Shown: in pieces, positions 25,587 to 34,724 of the stretch
Numbering within the stretch: the first letter of the stretch is position 1
Layout: every line of letters starts with the position of its first letter
Notes under the pieces: generated by a model
Seen by the model: only the letters and a program-made list of their open reading frames with translations
The model's database searches: none
Told to the model about the DNA's origin: nothing
Assembly (NCBI RefSeq): GCF_003330765.1
Contig: NZ_CP024903.1
Coordinates: 1,612,001-1,676,000, forward strand
Direction of reading: 5' to 3'
Origin: Burkholderia pyrrocinia
Lineage (GTDB): Bacteria > Pseudomonadota > Gammaproteobacteria > Burkholderiales > Burkholderiaceae
DNA: 64,000 nt
Program-made: the position numbers and the translations under genes

Positions 25587-27233
25587 ATGAGATCGACGTT
25601 TTCCCGCTTTTCCTTCCGGATCGCCCGGCTGCTGCTCGCGTGTGCGGCGGGCGCGGCCTGCACGCAGGCCGCCGCGGCGCCCTGCGGCGCACCGCCCGAA
25701 AACGGCACGCCGCAATGGCGACCGGCATTGCATTACACGCCGCAACGCAACTGGATGAACGACCCGAACGGGCTCGTCTACGACAACGGTCGTTACCACC
25801 TGTTTTATCAACACAACCCGGTCGGCAACGACTGGGGCAACATGTCGTGGGGCCATGCGACCAGCACCGATCTCGTCCACTGGCGCGAGCAGCCGGTCGC
25901 GATGCGCGCGAACGCCACCGAGGAAATCTTCTCCGGTTCGATCGTCGCCGATATGCACAACACGTCGGGCCTCGGGGCGCCAGGCGAGACACCGCTGGTT
26001 GCGCTATACACGAGCGTCTACAAGGCCGGCTCGGGTCACGCACCCGGCACGCAGGCGCAGTCGCTCGCGTACAGCGTCGACCACGGCACGACGTGGCGGC
26101 CCTACGCGCACAACCCCGTGCTCACGCTCGATCCCGAATCGAAGCAGTTCCGCGACCCGAAGGTGTCGTGGTATGCGCCCGGGCGCTACTGGCTGATGAC
26201 GACGGTCGTCGCCGATGCCCAGGTCGTGAAGCTCTACCGTTCCGACGACCTGATCCACTGGTCGTTCCTGAGCGACTTCACGCTGCCGGACGTGCCGCAT
26301 GCGAGCGCACTGTGGGAGATGCCCGATCTCGTGCCGCTGCCGGTCGACGGCGATCCTCGACACGTCAAGTGGGTGCTGATCGTCAACGTCAATCCGTGGT
26401 CGATCGCCGGCGGGTCCGGCGCGATGTACTTCGTCGGCAACTTCGACGGCCGCACGTTCGTGCCCGACCGCGTCGCGCCGGCCGGTTCGGATCCTGCCCG
26501 ATTCCGCTGGGTCGATCACGGCGCCGACTTTTATGCCGCCGGCACATTTTCCGGCGCACCCGGCGCGCGCCCGGTCGCGATCGCGTGGATGAGCAACTGG
26601 GATTACGCGGCAAAAGTGCCGACGGCGCCATGGCGCGGCGCGACAACCCTGCCGCGCGAACTGTCGCTGAAGACGATCGACGGCGAACCCTCGCTCGTCG
26701 TCGCGCCGGCCGCCGCATTCGACGCATGGGCGGACGGCAGGCCCGTCACGCACGAAGGCGACCTCGCGGTCGATTCCGCTACACGCGAGCTGTCGGCCGC
26801 GACGCGCGGCGACGTCCAGCGCGTCACGGTCACGATCGCGCCGCAGCACGCGGCACGCGCGGGCCTGATCGTCCGGCGTTCGGCGGACGGCTCGATCGGC
26901 ACCCGGATCGTGTACGACACGGCGAAACGCACGCTGACGCTCGACCGCTCCCGGTCCGGCGAAGCGGATTTCGCCGGTACGTTCAGCCGCGAGCACATCG
27001 TGGACCTGCCGCTCGAGCGCGGGCAGTTGCGGCTCGAGATCGTCGTCGATCGCGGATCGGTCGAAGTGTTCGCGAACGGCGGCCGCGTGGCGCTCACCGA
27101 CCTGATCTTCCCGCCGCTCGATGCGGACCGCATCGCCGTGTTTGCCGAGCATGGCCGCGCGACGTTCTCCGGACTCACGGTGACGCAGCTCGACGCACGC
27201 GGCGAGACGCCAGGCGCCTGTGCATCGCGATAG
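25587..27233 (+). CDS. GH32 levanase/fructan hydrolase, exported
   Basis: 548 residues. A signal peptide (residues 1-31, RIARLLLACAAGAACTQAAA region) is followed by a GH32 propeller: nucleophile Asp59 in NWMNDPNG, RDP stabiliser Asp190 in FRDPKV, acid/base Glu244 in WEMPDL (the common form is WECPD). A C-terminal beta-sandwich follows (RGSVEVFANGG). It hydrolyses levan or sucrose terminal beta-fructosides, so the cluster both makes and degrades levan. Levanase versus invertase cannot be decided from sequence. Confidence 0.92.
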   Translation: MRSTFSRFSFRIARLLLACAAGAACTQAAAAPCGAPPENGTPQWRPALHYTPQRNWMNDPNGLVYDNGRYHLFYQHNPVGNDWGNMSWGHATSTDLVHWREQPVAMRANATEEIFSGSIVADMHNTSGLGAPGETPLVALYTSVYKAGSGHAPGTQAQSLAYSVDHGTTWRPYAHNPVLTLDPESKQFRDPKVSWYAPGRYWLMTTVVADAQVVKLYRSDDLIHWSFLSDFTLPDVPHASALWEMPDLVPLPVDGDPRHVKWVLIVNVNPWSIAGGSGAMYFVGNFDGRTFVPDRVAPAGSDPARFRWVDHGADFYAAGTFSGAPGARPVAIAWMSNWDYAAKVPTAPWRGATTLPRELSLKTIDGEPSLVVAPAAAFDAWADGRPVTHEGDLAVDSATRELSAATRGDVQRVTVTIAPQHAARAGLIVRRSADGSIGTRIVYDTAKRTLTLDRSRSGEADFAGTFSREHIVDLPLERGQLRLEIVVDRGSVEVFANGGRVALTDLIFPPLDADRIAVFAEHGRATFSGLTVTQLDARGETPGACASR

Positions 27234-27329
27234 GTACGGTTCGCGAGCCCCGTTCGCGCCGTCCGGCCGGGACGGGGGCCGTCCGCCCAGCATTGCGCCG
27301 GTCGGTTGCAGCCCCGCCGGCGTCACGGA

Positions 27330-28079
27330 TCAGAGCAAACCCATCCCGCCCGACGCGATGATTTCCGCGCCGACGATGAACGCGGATTCCGGCGCGCTGA
27401 GGTGCAGCACCGTCGACGCGATTTCGTCCGGCGTGCCGAACCGGCCGATCGGGACGAGGCCCTTGATCTTGTCGGCCGTCTCGTCGAGCGTCGCCGCGTC
27501 GAGCCCGAGCTTGCCGTACAGCGGCGTCTGAACGGGCCCCGGGCTCACGACGTTCACGCGCACGCCGTGCGGCAGCAGTTCCGCCGACAGCGTCTTCGCG
27601 AACGAATTGACGGCCGCCTTGCTGGCCGCGTACACCGACGAGCCGGGCATCCCGATGTGCGCGTTGATCGAGCCGTTGATCACGATCGACGCGCCACGGT
27701 TCAGCAGCGGCACCAGCGACTGGATCTGGAAATACGCGCCCTTCACGTTGGTGTTGAACACGAGGTCCCACATGGCCTCGTCGCTGTCGGCGAACGGCGC
27801 GAGTTTCGCGACGCCCGCGTTGATGAACACGGCGTCGAGCCGCACGCCCGCGGTCGCGATCGCGTCCGCCAGCGCGCGGGCCGACGCGACGCTGCCGGCC
27901 TCGTTGCGGATCGCGAGCGCGCCTTCGCCGAGCGTTTGCCGTGCGGCTTCCAGCGTCTGCGCGTCGCGCCCGGTGACGATGACCCGCGCGCCTTCGGCCG
28001 CGAATGCGCGGGCGGCCGCCAGGCCGATGCCGCTGTTGCCACCCGTGACGAGGACCGTTTTTCCTTCGAAGCGTTGCAT
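27330..28079 (-). CDS. Short-chain dehydrogenase/reductase
   Basis: 249 residues, classical SDR: cofactor loop TGGNSGIG (residues 12-19), the NAG equivalent INAGVAK, catalytic Ser in INGSINAH and Tyr/Lys in YAASKAA, and C-terminal EIIASGGMGLL. TGRDA after the second strand suggests NADP. It lies directly downstream of a LysR-family gene on the same strand, with a LysR-type palindrome between them, so it is the likely regulated target. The substrate is unknown. Confidence 0.92.
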   Translation of the reverse strand: MQRFEGKTVLVTGGNSGIGLAAARAFAAEGARVIVTGRDAQTLEAARQTLGEGALAIRNEAGSVASARALADAIATAGVRLDAVFINAGVAKLAPFADSDEAMWDLVFNTNVKGAYFQIQSLVPLLNRGASIVINGSINAHIGMPGSSVYAASKAAVNSFAKTLSAELLPHGVRVNVVSPGPVQTPLYGKLGLDAATLDETADKIKGLVPIGRFGTPDEIASTVLHLSAPESAFIVGAEIIASGGMGLL

Positions 28080-28166
28080 GATGTTCTCCAGTGAACCGGT
28101 GAGTTGACCGTGAACACAGGATGCGCGTGGCGCCCGACCTTGACGTACGACGCGTGCTGCGAACAT

Positions 28167-28183
28167 GTTCGAAATCATCGAAC
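28167..28183. promoter_or_regulatory. LysR-type box upstream of the SDR gene
   Basis: GTTCGA-AATCA-TCGAAC, a perfect 6-bp inverted repeat containing a T-N11-A core. It is flanked by GAACATGTTC (28161-28170) and GAACGTGTTC (28180-28189), so the segment is rich in nested palindromes. It lies between the LysR gene and the SDR start. Confidence 0.55.
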
Positions 28184-28216
28184 GTGTTCGCACCGGCCGC
28201 GGCCCGGCGACGGCAC

Positions 28217-29134
28217 TCAGCCGGCCACGTCGATCCCGTCGAGCAGGCGCTGCGTGAGTCTCGGCTCGCGCAGTTGCTCCAGCCACCATTGCAGCGCACG
28301 GCCATCGCGATCGCTGTGCCACGCGACATACAACAGGTTCGGCTCGCGCGGATCGGCCGTCTGCTTCTCGACGAGTTCGCCGCGTGCGAGCAGCGTGGCC
28401 ACGCGCCGGCGCGGCACCCAGCCGACGCCGAGCCCGTCGCGCTGCGCGAGGATCTTCGCGCGCATCGACGGCACCGCGAGCACGGCCTGCCCGCCGAGCA
28501 AGCCATACGCCCGGCCGGCCGCGCGCCGCGACGAATCGGCGACGACGACCGCGCGATGCGCGCCGATCGCGTCCCGCGTCAGCACGTCGCTCGCGGAGGC
28601 CAGCGGATGACGCGGCGACACCGCGAACACCCATTCCATCGCGCCCAGCTCGAACCATTTGAAGCCCGGAATCGCCGGCGGCTCGTTGGTCGCGCCGACC
28701 ACCAGGTCCGCGCGACCGTCGCGCAGCGCTTCCCAAGTGCCGCCGAGCACTTCGTGCGTGAAGCGCAGCGACACGCCCGAGCCGAGCGCGTCGAATGTGC
28801 GGACCACCGGCAGCAGCGTGTCGAACTCCAGAACCTCGTCGCTGACGATCCACAGCCGGTCCTCCCAGCCGCTCGCGACCTGCCGCACGCGCTGCGTCAG
28901 CCGCGCAACGTCCAGCGCCAGCCGCGCCGCCTCGTCGGCCAGCAGCCATCCGGCCGGCGTGAGCTGCATCCGGTAGCCGCGCCGGTCGAACAGCAGCGCG
29001 TCGAAGCGTGTTTCGAGCTGGCGCGCCGCGTGCGACACCGTCGAAGGCGCCTTGCCGAGCTGCGCGGCGGCACGCGACAGGCTGCCGGTGGCGCGGATCG
29101 CATCGAGCAGCGCAAGTTCGTCTGTAGACAGCAT
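28217..29134 (-). CDS. LysR-family transcriptional regulator
   Basis: 305 residues, usual LTTR length. The N-terminal winged helix reads LLDAIRATGSLSRAAAQLGK then STVSHAARQLE; the effector domain contains FTHEVLGGTWEALRDGRADLVVG and GLGVGWVPRRRV. The specific effector is unknown. It lies upstream of the SDR gene on the same strand, with 137 bp between that holds a LysR-like palindrome. Its start is 297 bp from the divergent MocR gene. Confidence 0.92.
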   Translation of the reverse strand: MLSTDELALLDAIRATGSLSRAAAQLGKAPSTVSHAARQLETRFDALLFDRRGYRMQLTPAGWLLADEAARLALDVARLTQRVRQVASGWEDRLWIVSDEVLEFDTLLPVVRTFDALGSGVSLRFTHEVLGGTWEALRDGRADLVVGATNEPPAIPGFKWFELGAMEWVFAVSPRHPLASASDVLTRDAIGAHRAVVVADSSRRAAGRAYGLLGGQAVLAVPSMRAKILAQRDGLGVGWVPRRRVATLLARGELVEKQTADPREPNLLYVAWHSDRDGRALQWWLEQLREPRLTQRLLDGIDVAG

Positions 29135-29431
29135 GAGGTCGCTCCGGCGTGGGATTGTCGTGGATCGTAAGGCAGCGGCGGGCCGCGGTCCAATCGGACG
29201 ACGGGGGCGCGGTGTCGGCCGATGCCCGGGACGGGGCGGGCCGCGCCGGCCAGGCCCACCCGATTCTCCGGTTCGCCGGCCGGCCATCGCACCGTACTCG
29301 GACTCCCTGCGCCGTCACGACCGCTATCGGCGTCGCGCGAAGCGCGCCACGCCCCCCGCACCGCCGATCCATCCGCCTGTTTCCGGTATGCTGACTGACG
29401 CGAAATCACGTCACCCAAGGTAACCACTGCG

Positions 29432-30916
29432 ATGGACATCGCGATCCGCATCGAAGGCCGTCACGACCTGACAGGGCAAATCTTCCGGCAATTGCGCACC
29501 GCGATCGTCGACGGGCGCCTCGAAGGCGGCGCGCGGCTGCCGTCGACACGCGATCTCGCGAAACAGCTCGGCGTATCGCGCAAGACCACGCTCGACGCGT
29601 TCGAGCGTCTCGTCGCCGAGGGCTACCTGACTACGCGCGCGGGCGACGGCACGTTCGTTGCCGACGGTCTCGCGCGCGTCCCGCACGCCGCCGCCATGTC
29701 GTCGCCGTCGATCGTCGAGGACACGCCGCGCATCGACGCGGTCGATGCGCGCGCGCTGTGGAACGACCTGCCCGACGCGCTCGCGATGCCCAGTCCGCAG
29801 GACTCGCCCGGCTTCGACTTCCGCGGCGGCGTGACCGACAAGGCGCTGTTCCCGTTCGATGCGTGGCGGCGCTGCCTGCATCACGCGCTGCGCCAGCAGG
29901 CGCGCGGCCTCGGCCAGTATCACGACCCGGCCGGCGACCCGCAGTTGCGCGGCGCGATCGCGCGCTACGTCGCGTTCAGCCGCGCGGTCGCGTGCAGCTG
30001 GGACGACGTGCTCGTCACGCAAGGCGCGCAACAGGCGCTCGACCTGATCGCGCGCGTGGTCGTGCGGCCCGGCGACGTCGTCGCGGTCGAGGATCCCGGC
30101 TATCCGCCGGCGCGCGCCGCGTTCGCGTCGCTCGGCGCGACGGTGATCGGCGTGCCGGTCGACGCGCACGGCCTCGTCACGGAACGGCTGCCCGACGACG
30201 CGCGCCTCGTCTACGTGACGCCGTCGCACCAGTTCCCGCTCGGTATGCCGATGACGCTGGACCGGCGCGTCGCGCTGCTCGAATGGGCGCAGCGCCGCCG
30301 CGCGGTGATCATCGAGGACGACTACGACGGCGAGTTCCGTTTCGAAGGCCGGCCGGTGGAATCGCTGAAGAGCCTCGACCGCACGGGCCTCGTCGCGTAC
30401 GTGGGCACGTTCTCGAAGACGATCTTTCCCGAACTGCGGATCGGCTACGCGATTCCGCCGCGCGCGCTGCGCGGCGCGCTGGCCAAGGCGAAGCAGATCG
30501 TCGACTGGCACACATGCACGCTGACGCAGGCGGCGCTTGCGCGCTTCATGGTCGAAGGCGATTTCGCGCGGCACCTGAAGCGCGTGCAAAAACACTACGA
30601 CGCGCGCCGCAAGATGCTGATCGCGCATCTGCGCGGCGAACTCGCGCCATGGTTCGACGCGATCGTGCCGACCGCCGGCATCCACCTCGCCGCCCACCTG
30701 AAGCCGGGGCTCGACGAAGCGGCGCTGGTCCGCGCGGCGCGCGTGCAGGACATCGGCCTGTACGGCATCTCGGCGTTCCACGTCGGCGTGCCGGTTCGCG
30801 CGGGGCTGCTGTTCGGCTATGGCGGGATCGACGCGCTGCGTATCGACACGGCGCTCGCGAAGCTGGCCGGCCTGCTCGGTTCGGGCAGTATCGGCGGCTC
30901 GGAACTGGTTACCTGA
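29432..30916 (+). CDS. MocR/PdxR-family GntR-aminotransferase regulator
   Basis: 494 residues. The N-terminal GntR winged helix (about 10-78, with ARLPSTRDLAKQLGVSRKT) is linked to a fold-type I aminotransferase-like domain (about 115-480). The PLP Lys is Lys329 in GTFSKTIFPELRIGY, and the Asp/Tyr of IIEDDYDGEFRF is conserved. These proteins sense PLP or amino-acid adducts and regulate neighbouring genes. The AhpD-like gene begins 94 bp downstream, and the gap carries GGTC/GGCC half-sites and TTAAAGTGG, of the kind seen near MocR targets (weak). Confidence 0.93.
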   Translation: MDIAIRIEGRHDLTGQIFRQLRTAIVDGRLEGGARLPSTRDLAKQLGVSRKTTLDAFERLVAEGYLTTRAGDGTFVADGLARVPHAAAMSSPSIVEDTPRIDAVDARALWNDLPDALAMPSPQDSPGFDFRGGVTDKALFPFDAWRRCLHHALRQQARGLGQYHDPAGDPQLRGAIARYVAFSRAVACSWDDVLVTQGAQQALDLIARVVVRPGDVVAVEDPGYPPARAAFASLGATVIGVPVDAHGLVTERLPDDARLVYVTPSHQFPLGMPMTLDRRVALLEWAQRRRAVIIEDDYDGEFRFEGRPVESLKSLDRTGLVAYVGTFSKTIFPELRIGYAIPPRALRGALAKAKQIVDWHTCTLTQAALARFMVEGDFARHLKRVQKHYDARRKMLIAHLRGELAPWFDAIVPTAGIHLAAHLKPGLDEAALVRAARVQDIGLYGISAFHVGVPVRAGLLFGYGGIDALRIDTALAKLAGLLGSGSIGGSELVT

Positions 30917-31010
30917 ATTTTCCAGAAATTGGTCATTCAAGCAGGCCAGTCCGCGCCTTAAAGTGGGTCCTGTCGCGCCACCGTGCGCTCCAACCGAACA
31001 AGGACCTGCC

Positions 31011-31448
31011 ATGCAACCGCGCCTGAACTTCTATGCCGCCAGCCCGAATGCGATCAAGGTGATGCGCAACGCGGAGGAATTCCTCGCGAAGAGCTCGATC
31101 GAAAAGCCGCTCGCCGAACTCGTCCGCCTGCGCGCGTCGCAGATCAACGGCTGCGCGTTCTGCGTCGACATGCATACGACCGACGCGCGCAAGGGCGGCG
31201 AAACCGACCGCCGTCTGGCGACCGTCGTCACGTGGCGCGAAACGCCTTTCTTCACCGAGCGTGAGCGTGCCGCGCTGGAGTGGACCGAGGCGCTGACGCT
31301 GGTCGCCAGCAACCACGTGCCCGACGCCGTCTGGGAAGCCGTGAAGCCGCATTTCAGCGACGAGGAGCTGTTCGACCTGTCGATGCTGATCGCGACGATC
31401 AACTCGTGGAACCGCTTCGCGATCGCGTTCCGCAAGATGCCCGAGTAA
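31011..31448 (+). CDS. AhpD-like carboxymuconolactone decarboxylase family protein
   Basis: 145 residues, all helical, with the CxxC redox motif CAFC (Cys48, Cys51) followed by His55 in VDMHTTDARKGGE. The Glu-Cys-Cys-His relay supports peroxidase/disulfide-reductase chemistry like AhpD rather than decarboxylation. AGGA lies 9 nt before the ATG. It is the probable target of the upstream MocR regulator and is followed 10 bp later by a cupin gene. Confidence 0.9.
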   Translation: MQPRLNFYAASPNAIKVMRNAEEFLAKSSIEKPLAELVRLRASQINGCAFCVDMHTTDARKGGETDRRLATVVTWRETPFFTERERAALEWTEALTLVASNHVPDAVWEAVKPHFSDEELFDLSMLIATINSWNRFAIAFRKMPE

Positions 31449-31458
31449 GGAGACGACG

Positions 31459-31878
31459 ATGATCCGCCCCCCTCTCCGCCGCGCCGCCCTGTGCGCGTGG
31501 CTCGCGCTCGGCGCCGCGCTGCCGGCCGCCGCCCGTGCGCACGACGCCGGCGACAACGTGCACGCGATCATGCGGCAGGCCGTGCCCGAAGCGCCCGGCA
31601 AGCTCGCCGTCGTCGCGACCGTCGACTATGCGCCCGGCCAGGCTTCCGAAGCGCACAAGCACCTCGGCTCGGTGTTCGCGGTCGTGTCGAAAGGCGAAGT
31701 GCTGTCGCAGGTGAACGGCGGCCCGCTGCGCCGCTACCGCGCCGGCGAAGGCTGGTACGAGGCGCCCGGCTCGCGCCACCAGGTGTCGCGCAATGCGAGC
31801 GCGACCGAGCCCGCGCAGCTCGTCGTGTTCGGGCTGACCGGCGAACACGCGCCGCTGACGTCGCCGATCGATCAGTAA
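31459..31878 (+). CDS. Exported cupin-domain protein
   Basis: 139 residues. A signal peptide (AALCAWLALGAALPAAARAH) precedes a single cupin barrel with HKHLGSVFAVVSKGEV (first metal motif) and PGSRHQVSRN (second). Small periplasmic cupins of this type are common beside AhpD-like genes; the reaction is unknown. It begins 10 bp after the AhpD stop with a GGAG site in the gap, so the two are one operon. Confidence 0.85.
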   Translation: MIRPPLRRAALCAWLALGAALPAAARAHDAGDNVHAIMRQAVPEAPGKLAVVATVDYAPGQASEAHKHLGSVFAVVSKGEVLSQVNGGPLRRYRAGEGWYEAPGSRHQVSRNASATEPAQLVVFGLTGEHAPLTSPIDQ

Positions 31879-32085
31879 CGACGTTCCGGGGCGCGCGATA
31901 TTCTGCCCGCGCCCCGGCTTCGCGATCGGCTTCCTGCCGGTTCTCGCCGATTCCCCGCTGGTTCCCGTTAACCGCTCCCTACACACCGCCAGCGGCATAC
32001 TGCCCGCCGCCGCATCGCGTCCCCGCTCGTCCGCGCCGCCATTCGACACGCGCTTGATCCCGATCAATGGCGGCGAAAACCCTTC

Positions 32086-32112
32086 CTTGAAATTAACTAA
32101 CTCATCAATTAG
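32086..32112. promoter_or_regulatory. AT-rich promoter/operator region of the TetR operon
   Basis: A 27-bp AT-rich island just before the TetR start. TTGAAA is followed by AACTAACTCATCAATTAG with partly symmetric AATTAA/TTA elements. It probably holds the -35 and the autorepressor site; no clean palindrome could be defined. Confidence 0.35.
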
Positions 32113-32122
32113 CGTCGTCTGC

Positions 32123-32815
32123 ATGAACGCGAAATCCACCGTCGCCAGGCCGCGCGGGCGCCGCCCGTCGGTGGACGATTTCGACCTGCGCGACCATATG
32201 CTCGACGTCGCGATGCAGTTGTTCGCCGAGCGCGGCATCGCCGCGACGACGGTCGCGCAGATCGCCGCCGCCGCCGGCGTCACGTCGGCGATGGTCCACT
32301 ACTACTTCACGAACCGCGAGCAGTTGCTCGACGCGATCGTCGAGGAACGGCTCGCGCAGGTCATCGCGTTCGTGTGGCGGCCGACCGAGCCGCAGATCGA
32401 AAACGATCCGTTCGCGCTCGTCGCCGAACTCGTCGACCGCTTCTTCGACGTCACGCGTCGCATGCCGTGGCTGCCGTCGATCTGGCTGCGCGAGATCGTC
32501 CACGAAGGCGGGCTGCTGCGCGAGCGGATGCTCCGACGCATTCCGCTCGAGCATGTCGGGCGTTTCGCCGAACGCATCCGCGCCGCGCAGCAGGCCGGCA
32601 CGCTGAACCCCGCACTCGAACCCGCGTTCCTGTTTCATTCGATCATCGCGCTCGTGATGCTGCCGCTCGCGACCGCGAAACTGTGGCAAAGCGCGCGCGG
32701 CCTGCCGCCGATCGACCGCGACGTGCTGCACCGGCACGTCCGCGCGCTGCTCGGTTCCGGGATGCGGCCGCCGGCCGCCGCGCCCCGCACACGCGCGCCG
32801 CGGAGGCCGTCGTGA
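32123..32815 (+). CDS. TetR-family repressor of the exporter operon
   Basis: 230 residues. The HTH is at about residues 25-70 (AMQLFAERGIAATTVAQIAA, then GVTSAMVHYYFTNREQLLDAI), with a C-terminal ligand domain of the DUF1956-like/CerR-type kind. First gene of a five-gene run whose starts overlap the preceding stops; the next gene begins at GTGA over its stop. It likely represses the operon and responds to an exported compound. Confidence 0.92.
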   Translation: MNAKSTVARPRGRRPSVDDFDLRDHMLDVAMQLFAERGIAATTVAQIAAAAGVTSAMVHYYFTNREQLLDAIVEERLAQVIAFVWRPTEPQIENDPFALVAELVDRFFDVTRRMPWLPSIWLREIVHEGGLLRERMLRRIPLEHVGRFAERIRAAQQAGTLNPALEPAFLFHSIIALVMLPLATAKLWQSARGLPPIDRDVLHRHVRALLGSGMRPPAAAPRTRAPRRPS

Positions 32816-33777
32816 ACGCGGCCCGCGCGCTGCCGTTCGCGCTGGCCGCCGCCGTCGCGCTGCTCGCCGGTTGCGGACGGCAGGCGAACCACGGCACGAC
32901 CTACCAGGGCTATGTCGAAGGCGAATTCGTGTACCTGTCGTCGTCGCAATCGGGCACGCTGACGCAGTTGTCGGTCGAACGCGGCCAGGCCATCGCGGCC
33001 GGCACGCCGGCGTTCTCGCTCGAAGCCGCCAGCGAAACGGCCGCGCTGCTGCAGGCGCAACATCAGCTCGCGGCGGCACGCGCACAGCTTGCCGACCTGC
33101 AGACCGGCAAGCGCCCGCCGGAAGTCGCGGTCACGCAGGCGCAGCTCGCGCAGGCCACCGCGCAGGCCGCGCGGGCCGCCGCGCAACTCGCACGCGACGA
33201 ACGCCAGTACGCGGCCGGCGGCTTGTCGAAGCAGCAACTCGACGATTCGCGCACGTCCGCTCAAACCACCGACGCGCAGATGCGCGAGCTGCGGAAACAG
33301 GTCGACGTCGCGCGCCTGCCGGGCCGCGCGCAGCAGGTCGCCGCGCAGGCCGCACAGGTCGACGCCGCGCAGGCGGCGCTAGCCGTTGCGCAATGGAAGC
33401 TCGACCAGAAGCGCGTCGCCGCCCCCGCCGCCGGGCGCGTGTACGACACGCTGTACCGCATCGGCGAATGGGTGCAGGCCGGCAATCCGGTCGTGCAGAT
33501 GCTTCCGCCGCAAAACCTGAAGGTGCGCTTCTTCGTGCCGGAAGCGGCCATCGCGTCGCTCGCGCCGGGGCGCACGGTCGCGATCCGCTGCGACGGCTGT
33601 GCAGCCGACGTGCCCGCACGCATCACCTACGTGTCGAGCGAGGCCGAATACACGCCGCCCGTGATCTACAGCAACGAGAGCCGGACCAAGCTCGTGTTCA
33701 TGGTCGAGGCGCGCCCCGCCGTCGCCGACGCGCCGAAGCTGCATCCGGGCCAGCCCGTCGCCGTGGAGGTGCAATGA
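32812..33777 (+). CDS. Periplasmic adaptor (HlyD/YbhG-like) lipoprotein
   Basis: 321 residues from GTG 32812. The N-terminus ends in a lipobox LLAGC (near residues 17-21), giving a lipid-anchored adaptor. A biotinyl-lipoyl half (GEFVYLSSSQSGTLTQLSVERGQ) is followed by an Ala/Gln-rich coiled coil (residues 80-200) and the second half (VAAPAAGRVYDTLYRIGEWV). It resembles E. coli YbhG. It couples the ABC exporter to the outer-membrane factor at the operon end. Confidence 0.9.
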   Translation: MNAARALPFALAAAVALLAGCGRQANHGTTYQGYVEGEFVYLSSSQSGTLTQLSVERGQAIAAGTPAFSLEAASETAALLQAQHQLAAARAQLADLQTGKRPPEVAVTQAQLAQATAQAARAAAQLARDERQYAAGGLSKQQLDDSRTSAQTTDAQMRELRKQVDVARLPGRAQQVAAQAAQVDAAQAALAVAQWKLDQKRVAAPAAGRVYDTLYRIGEWVQAGNPVVQMLPPQNLKVRFFVPEAAIASLAPGRTVAIRCDGCAADVPARITYVSSEAEYTPPVIYSNESRTKLVFMVEARPAVADAPKLHPGQPVAVEVQ

Positions 33778-34724
33778 ACGCGCCATACGCGATCGACGTC
33801 GATCGCCTGAACAAGCGTTTCGGCGACAAGCACGTCGTGAAGGACGTCTCGCTGCGCGTCGCACGCGGCGAGATCTTCGGCTTTCTCGGGCCGAACGGCA
33901 GCGGCAAGACGACGTCGATCCGGATGATGTGCGGCCTGCTGACGCCCGATTCGGGCAGCGGCACCTGCCTCGGCTACGACATCGTGCGCGACAGCGCGCA
34001 GATCAAGCGGCGCGTCGGCTACATGACGCAGCGCTTCTCGTACTGGGAAGACCTGTCGATCCGCGAGAACCTCGACTTCGTCGCGCGCGTGTACGGGATG
34101 TCCGACCGCAAGGCGGTCGTCGCGCGCGCACTCGACGGGCTCGGCCTCGCGAGCCGCGCGGACCAGCTCACCGGTGCACTGTCGGGCGGCTGGAAGCAGC
34201 GCCTCGCGCTGGCCGCGTGCATGCTGCACGAACCCGAACTGCTGCTGCTCGACGAGCCGACCGCCGGCGTCGACCCGGCCGCGCGCCGCGACTTCTGGGA
34301 AGAACTGCACCGGCTGGCCGCGCAAGGGATCTCCGTGCTCGTCAGCACGCACTACATGGACGAGGCCGAGCGTTGCCACAAGCTCGCGTATATCGCGTAT
34401 GGCGAACTCCTCGCGCAGGGCACGTCGGCGGAGATCGTCGCGTCGCAGCACCTGTCGACACGTGCGATCACCGGCGAGCGCCTGACCGAACTGTCCGCGC
34501 GGCTGCGCACGATGCCGGGCGTCGACCAGACGGTCGTGTTCGGCTCGGCGCTGCACGTGAGCGGCCACGATCGCGCGCTGCTCGACGCGACGCTCGCGCA
34601 GGTCGCGGCGCAAGCCGACGGCCACGCATCGCTGCAGGTCGCGCCGATCGACACCGGGCTCGAGGACGTCTTCATCTACATGATGGGCCTCGCATCCGGC
34701 CCGCCCGGCGGAGGGTCGTCATGA
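33774..34724 (+). CDS. ABC exporter ATP-binding protein
   Basis: 316 residues with a single nucleotide-binding domain: Walker A GPNGSGKTT (39-47), Q-loop MTQRFSYWED, signature LSGGWKQRLA, Walker B LLLLDEPTAGVDP and switch His in STHYMDE. The DrrA/YbhF-like C-terminal extension (residues 225-316) is typical of ABC-2 exporters. YbhF has two ATPase halves; here there is one. ATG overlaps the adaptor stop (ATGA). Confidence 0.93.
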   Translation: MNAPYAIDVDRLNKRFGDKHVVKDVSLRVARGEIFGFLGPNGSGKTTSIRMMCGLLTPDSGSGTCLGYDIVRDSAQIKRRVGYMTQRFSYWEDLSIRENLDFVARVYGMSDRKAVVARALDGLGLASRADQLTGALSGGWKQRLALAACMLHEPELLLLDEPTAGVDPAARRDFWEELHRLAAQGISVLVSTHYMDEAERCHKLAYIAYGELLAQGTSAEIVASQHLSTRAITGERLTELSARLRTMPGVDQTVVFGSALHVSGHDRALLDATLAQVAAQADGHASLQVAPIDTGLEDVFIYMMGLASGPPGGGSS

